From assembly GCA_016927055.1 (NCBI GenBank), contig JAFGNK010000033.1:1-34615 (forward strand): 34,615 bases of DNA. The letters are read 5' to 3'. The stretch comes from Methanotrichaceae archaeon. Lineage in GTDB: Archaea > Halobacteriota > Methanosarcinia > Methanotrichales > Methanotrichaceae. Under the pieces are notes generated by a model. That model was not told where the DNA came from and made no database searches. It saw nothing but the letters and a program-made list of their open reading frames with translations. A program made the translations under genes and the position numbers. Below are positions 30,236-34,615 of the stretch, piece by piece. The first letter of the stretch is position 1. The number at the start of each line of letters is the position of its first letter.

Positions 30236-30528
30236 AATGGTGTTGCCTCGGCAAGCACTCTGTCTCTGATGTACCAGTGCAGGGCTCTTTCGCTAACCAC
30301 ATCCACCTTTCGCTGCAGGAGGTCTTCGAGGTCCTGCATAAGGGCTACATGATCCATTAAGCTCTTCCCCGGTTCCATCTCTACCAGAATGTCCAGGTCG
30401 CTTTCGGGCCCAGCCTCTCCTCTGGCTACGGAGCCGAAGACCCGAAGGTTATGGGCACCGTGCCTGGCAGCTATGGCCAGGATCTCCTGGCGTTTGGCTT
30501 TCAGCAATTCCTCAATTTTCATAGGCAT
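30232..30528 (-). CDS. MNT-type nucleotidyltransferase antitoxin (MntA-like)
   Basis: VFGSVARGEAGPESDLDILVE (GS..DxD) and KVDVVSE. Confidence 0.92.
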   Translation of the reverse strand: MPMKIEELLKAKRQEILAIAARHGAHNLRVFGSVARGEAGPESDLDILVEMEPGKSLMDHVALMQDLEDLLQRKVDVVSERALHWYIRDRVLAEATPL

Positions 30529-30559
30529 ACCTAGTAGATTTTTTAAAAAATTATAAATT

Positions 30560-32413
30560 TTACCTTATTATATTATTTATTTTAGTAATCAATGCTGACA
30601 ACTCAGTTACTTTCTCAATTTCCTCTTTCGTAGCGATTTCAGCAATCCTCTTTCCGAATTCGGGTTTGCTTGCTTTTCTTACCGTTGAATCGCAATTTTC
30701 ATATATATATTTATTGACTTTATTTATGAGGCGGTCTGAAAACTTTCCGGATTTTCTTATGGAATAGATCTCCTCTGGCATCCATTTATCTGCTCCAGTC
30801 TTTGGCCAATTTGAATTTAAGCATCTGCTAATCAATTCATCAGAAAATATATCTTCAAATTCTTTATCACCTACTAATACGATATTATTTTCTAGGAACT
30901 CTGGGCTAAAGCTAATTTGCTTGAGTTTATCAAGAGTAACCTTTCTAGATTTATCTTTTTGAATATCTTTATCTATAAATAATACCGTAGCTTCGCTCTT
31001 ATTTCTATTTAATAGCTTTAAAAAGGGCTCCCAACTGGCATTCCCATCCAGATTTACTAAAACTATGCCGTCTTCTGCTAGCGATCTTGAAATTAATTTT
31101 TTATAAATTATGGGCAGGGCATTTTCCTCAGTATCTCCTTCAACAATTAAGAAGCAACGTTCAAAAAATAAACTACTATTTTTAATACATGATATTTCAG
31201 AAATGCTATCCAAGAACTCCTTTATATCTTGTTCATTATAATCTTTTAGATATTCTGCATATGAAATTCCGTTTTCTTGTATTATGTGATTTATGATACG
31301 CGCAGGAGCCCGATCGATCATTGAAATGGAATGAGTACAAATGATTGCTTGAACATGTGAAGAAGGATTAAAAGATAGATCCATTAAAGTATAATATATT
31401 TCCTTTTGAGCACTATAATGCAAACTCGCGTCTGGTTCATCGTAACCCCTAATAATCATTTTATGAGGTTCTTTTATCTTCATCTCTTTATCCCATTCAA
31501 TTATAGCTAAAAGTAGTCTTTTCTTAGATCCTTCCCCTATGCTATTTATCGAATGAGGACCGGTTCCAAAGTCAACCAAGATATCAGAAAGCGTAAATCC
31601 TTGCGCAAAATCGATAGAGTAGTTTCCGTAAATGTTTATGACTTTATCTATCTTTGTTATTACTTTTTCTTTTAGGTTTTCTTGGATTTTTTTATTCAGA
31701 ACTTCTTCAATTTCATTTTTTTTAAGGACTAGCTCCTGCTTCAATGTTTCATTTCCATTTCCATCATAATCATAGAAAAAAGTTTTGTATATATTCCGCA
31801 ATGTTGTTTGGACATGGAGTTGAGGGTTGCCATAATTTGAACTATCATAATACTCAAATACTGGCAATAATTGCGAGATCTCCGACCATTTGATATTACT
31901 ATAGCCGGCTACTTTTTTCAGTGAATTGAATCTTTCTCGAACAAAATCTGTTAATTTCGCTTTGGCATTTTCTGCAGTATCATAATCTAAACCTAACGTC
32001 TTTGAAAGCGTTTTTAGTTCAGCAGCTTTTAATTCATTGAAATTATTAAGTTCTTTTATTTCAAATAAAAATCTTTGTATGAATATGTTTGTCGTCACTA
32101 TGCCTGTTTCATCCAGTGAAAACTCTTTTTTAAGCGTTATTTTATCATCCAATACATACTCAGGAGGTATCTTTTCTTCTGAATTAGGCTTGAATGTGAG
32201 AATAATGCTACTTGTTGTTTCACGATGGCCATTTAGTTCTTGGAAACTATCGTAGCTAGGCATTTTATTATTGATGAAAAGATCTAGCGCTCTAAGGATG
32301 CATGATTTTCCAGAGTCGTTTTCTCCTACAAATATTGTCATCTTGCTAATAGGAATATCTCCGCTGTCTTTATAGCATTGGAAATTTAGTAACTTCATGG
32401 AGACTAATTCCAA
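30560..32413 (-). CDS. OLD-like AAA/ABC-type ATPase with C-terminal TOPRIM domain
   Basis: Walker A GENDSGKS, signature-like GEGSKKRLLLAI, Walker B-like MIIRGYDEPD, H-loop CTHS; TOPRIM-like FLIVEGDTEENALP and VLFIDKDIQ; TTG start, AT-rich gene. Confidence 0.85.
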   Translation of the reverse strand: MELVSMKLLNFQCYKDSGDIPISKMTIFVGENDSGKSCILRALDLFINNKMPSYDSFQELNGHRETTSSIILTFKPNSEEKIPPEYVLDDKITLKKEFSLDETGIVTTNIFIQRFLFEIKELNNFNELKAAELKTLSKTLGLDYDTAENAKAKLTDFVRERFNSLKKVAGYSNIKWSEISQLLPVFEYYDSSNYGNPQLHVQTTLRNIYKTFFYDYDGNGNETLKQELVLKKNEIEEVLNKKIQENLKEKVITKIDKVINIYGNYSIDFAQGFTLSDILVDFGTGPHSINSIGEGSKKRLLLAIIEWDKEMKIKEPHKMIIRGYDEPDASLHYSAQKEIYYTLMDLSFNPSSHVQAIICTHSISMIDRAPARIINHIIQENGISYAEYLKDYNEQDIKEFLDSISEISCIKNSSLFFERCFLIVEGDTEENALPIIYKKLISRSLAEDGIVLVNLDGNASWEPFLKLLNRNKSEATVLFIDKDIQKDKSRKVTLDKLKQISFSPEFLENNIVLVGDKEFEDIFSDELISRCLNSNWPKTGADKWMPEEIYSIRKSGKFSDRLINKVNKYIYENCDSTVRKASKPEFGKRIAEIATKEEIEKVTELSALITKINNIIR

Positions 32414-32629
32414 TTAGCTCACCTTTTTAAAAGAATATTTTCCCTTAATATACTGATTTAAATATTTGCCTTGAGAAGAAGCAGCCATAAATGAGTCATA
32501 TATCCCTTTTGGGACTTTGTAATATTCATAAATGTTTCCATTATTAAATTCTACCTCAAGAAGTTCAGTAGTTTCGTAATATCCAATTGATTTTACGTTA
32601 CTTGATTTTACGGCTTTTCTTTCTATAAT
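32414..32629 (-). CDS. KTSC-domain small protein, not in ORF track, no canonical start
   Basis: Minus-strand frame reads IERKAVKSSNVKSIGYYETTELLEVEFNNGNIYEYYKVPKGIYDSFMAASSQGKYLNQYIKGKYSFKKVS*; matches the remembered KTSC pattern; stop codon directly abuts the OLD TTG start. Confidence 0.75.
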   Translation of the reverse strand: MIERKAVKSSNVKSIGYYETTELLEVEFNNGNIYEYYKVPKGIYDSFMAASSQGKYLNQYIKGKYSFKKVS

Positions 32630-32689
32630 TATATCCCCCGAGAGCTGAAATGGATTGTCTTATGATTGCTTATATTTCTTGCGATTAAT

Positions 32690-32893
32690 TTATGAAATCT
32701 GGGTCTCTTCATCGAATCGACCAAACTCATCCCAAGATCCTTCGCCAAAGACGCCGCAGAATTTCAAGGCATCAAACCGCACCACTTTCGGCTTCAGCCT
32801 TTCTCCTTCATTAAAATCCACTTCATCCAGTGGTTTGAGTACACCGCCTTCATAAACACACCCAACGGTCTTTGATGCGCTCAATTGTTCCAT
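32690..32893 (-). CDS. AF2212-like (DUF104) antitoxin, apparently without an adjacent PIN toxin
   Basis: VYEGGVLKPLDEVDFNEGERLKPKV matches the antitoxin pattern; downstream gene is KTSC/OLD rather than PIN. Confidence 0.75.
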   Translation of the reverse strand: MEQLSASKTVGCVYEGGVLKPLDEVDFNEGERLKPKVVRFDALKFCGVFGEGSWDEFGRFDEETQIS

Positions 32894-33124
32894 CTTCCAT
32901 CTCAGAACGATATGATGCTCTTATAGTTCTTTGCACTAGTTCGTATAATGCTACTTAAATATAGAATGCGCTTTACCAGGTTATAGATAATTAAATAATA
33001 TTATATGCGTTATATTGAATTATGCAAACAACTATAATATTCAATCTTGTTGTTTCCTTCCAGTGGTCCCGCCTAAGTAAATCGGAAGATGTACTCTGCC
33101 TTGCTGCTGCTTGTGGCTGTTTGC

Positions 33125-33400
33125 CCTCCAGGCTACGATCCCGATCAGCTCTCCAAGCATTCTGCAGCGCAAATTCGCTGCCATCCAATTCCGGCGCGCC
33201 CTCACGATGGTAGCGTACCGGCAATCTGGCCCCACTAGTGCCAGCTCACCCGGCCCACGTGCACGTGCCCCCAGGCTCGCCCACATGTGCACGCTGGGAC
33301 GCGGGAGCGCGCCAACCGGAGCTTGCACCATTTTCACGCATCTTTCCTTGATGGGCATCGTTTCCGGAGACTGCTTCGTGAAGAAACCCAGATTTGTGAG
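33125..33400. repeat. left copy of a diverged direct repeat flanking the antitoxin-PIN module
   Basis: Contains CTGCAGCGCAAATTCGCTGCCATCCAATTCCGGCGCGCCCT, aligned by eye with the copy near 34150-34340. Confidence 0.55.
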
Positions 33401-33455
33401 TAGGCAAGCCCATAGCCATTTATCCGTGGAAAACCAAAAGGTGATTGGTGAGATA

Positions 33456-33644
33456 ATGGATGGAGCAATTAAGGCGCGATATGAGAACAAAGTCCTAAAG
33501 CCCCTGGGAGAACTGGATCTGAAAGAAGGAGACGAGGTCGAGATTAAAGTGCGAGGAAGTGCTATCAGTAGGATCTTTGGGATTGTGAAATGCTGGGAAG
33601 GGCTAGAAGAAGCACATGAAGATTACGAGACAAATGTTCATTGA
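33456..33644 (+). CDS. AF2212-like (DUF104) antitoxin, VapB-type
   Basis: MDGAIKARYENKVLKPLGELDLKEGDEVEIKVRG; internal ATG 33456 of the 33111-33644 ORF; overlaps the PIN gene. Confidence 0.85.
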   Translation: MDGAIKARYENKVLKPLGELDLKEGDEVEIKVRGSAISRIFGIVKCWEGLEEAHEDYETNVH

Positions 33645-34107
33645 TGCCAATATCTTCACATATCTTCTGACTGGCCATCCCATTTATGGCAGAAACTGCC
33701 AGCAGCTTCTCGAAAAGGTCGAAAGCGGCGATTTGGAGGCATTCATCTCGCCCCTGGTTATCGACGAGGTATCCTATGTTCTGATGGTTCAGACGGCGAG
33801 GAAAACGGGCGTCTCGCAAGATGCCAAATCGATAAAGCGAGCCATGTTGGCAGACTGGCAAGAATGCCTTACCCCCGTAGGCAAATTCTATGACTATCTC
33901 GACCTGCTAATCTCGACAGGCCATTTGAAGGTTCTGAGCCTGGACTATTCCGTCTCCAGAATTGCCCTGAAGTGCGCTAAAGAATATCGACTCCTTTCCA
34001 GGGATGCCTTGCATGTCGCCTGCTGTGAGGCATACGGGATAAGAGAGATGGCCACAAACGATGGCGAATTTAAGCGAGTCAGTTTCTTAACATTATGGAA
34101 TCCATAA
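33616..34107 (+). CDS. PIN-domain toxin, VapC-type
   Basis: Acidic residues present: MFIDANIF, PLVIDEVSYV, LLSRDALHVA, MATNDGEF. Confidence 0.9.
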   Translation: MKITRQMFIDANIFTYLLTGHPIYGRNCQQLLEKVESGDLEAFISPLVIDEVSYVLMVQTARKTGVSQDAKSIKRAMLADWQECLTPVGKFYDYLDLLISTGHLKVLSLDYSVSRIALKCAKEYRLLSRDALHVACCEAYGIREMATNDGEFKRVSFLTLWNP

Positions 34108-34149
34108 CAGCAAGGTAGCTGGCATTGTAGCGAATCAATCAGAGCAGGC

Positions 34150-34340
34150 TTTCATTGGCTGCAATCACGATCCTGCTCGCATATCGACTGCAACGCAAAT
34201 TCGCTGCCGCCAAATCGCGACGCGCCCTGATGAATGGCAGCGGGGCACGTGCCCACGTCCGCCCAGGTGCGCCGGGATTCGAGTTAAAATAGCAATTTCT
34301 TTTAGGCCCGACGTCGTGTAGAAATCCAACCCTCAATTTC
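34150..34340. repeat. right copy of the diverged direct repeat
   Basis: Contains CTGCAACGCAAATTCGCTGCCGCCAAATCGCGACGCGCCCT. Confidence 0.55.
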
Positions 34341-34465
34341 ATCGATTACAGGTCTTCTTTTCCACTTTCTGGAAATAAGAGGATATCAAAGAAAGAGCAT
34401 CCTTTTTATGGTTCCTCGCTGTTTCAAGTGGGCAATAGAATAATCGAGTCCTCTGGGAGTCCTAG

Positions 34466-34567
34466 GTGCGTTCTGCGTCTCTGTGGTGACAGTCCGTAAC
34501 CATTTGGTTATAACCAGTGGCGACCGATGTTTCACCACAAAGATCACAAAGCTCACAAAGAACGCAC
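34466..34567. repeat. inverted pair of ACCACA(G/A)AG-type repeat arms with a central palindrome
   Basis: Left arm GTGCGTTCTGCGTCTCTGTGGTG (34466-34488), right arm CACCACAAAGATCACAAAGCTCACAAAGAACGCAC (34533-34567), spacer contains TAACCA-TT-TGGTTA (34497-34510). Confidence 0.7.
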
Positions 34568-34615
34568 AAAGCGACTAAACTTGCAGATGGAAACTGCAGT
34601 AACCTCAGGTTAGCC

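Noticed and set aside
33041-33490. 149-aa minus-strand ORF covering the left repeat copy
   Set aside because: Better explained as part of the dispersed repeat; only the short ARRNWMAANLRC segment is shared with the other copy and the rest is unrecognisable

Overview
The window looks like a methanogenic-archaeal chromosome segment, probably Methanosarcinales and Methanothrix/Methanosaeta-like; this placement is inferred from gene content only. From about 0 to 29.9 kb it is mostly core: cyclase-family hydrolase, PAS/GAF hybrid histidine kinase, replication factor C small subunit, IleRS, DUF151 nuclease, tRNA-Ala(GGC), LysE-family exporter, a cysteine-rich secreted repeat protein, an Nre-family repair protein with a C-terminal PIP-box-like motif, RtcA, an ArsM plus AbrB-type regulator pair, a stand-alone receiver protein, RpoL, Csl4, a METTL5-like methyltransferase, a tail-anchored TPR protein, aRF1, a UPF0201 protein, a TIM-barrel isomerase, a translin-family protein, SepRS and RpiA. 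From about 29.9 to 34.6 kb it is an accessory region, partly AT-rich. The minus strand carries a co-directional series: AF2212-like orphan antitoxin, a KTSC-domain small protein absent from the ORF track, an OLD-like ATPase/TOPRIM protein, then an MNT/HEPN pair. A plus-strand AF2212-like antitoxin/PIN pair follows, flanked by diverged direct repeats. The best candidate for an undescribed system is the antitoxin-KTSC-OLD cluster. Other items missed by the ORF track are a frameshifted IS630-type transposase remnant and two conserved coding regions (rfcS N-terminus, KTSC) with no in-frame ATG/GTG/TTG. No searches were run; all family calls come from motif recognition.
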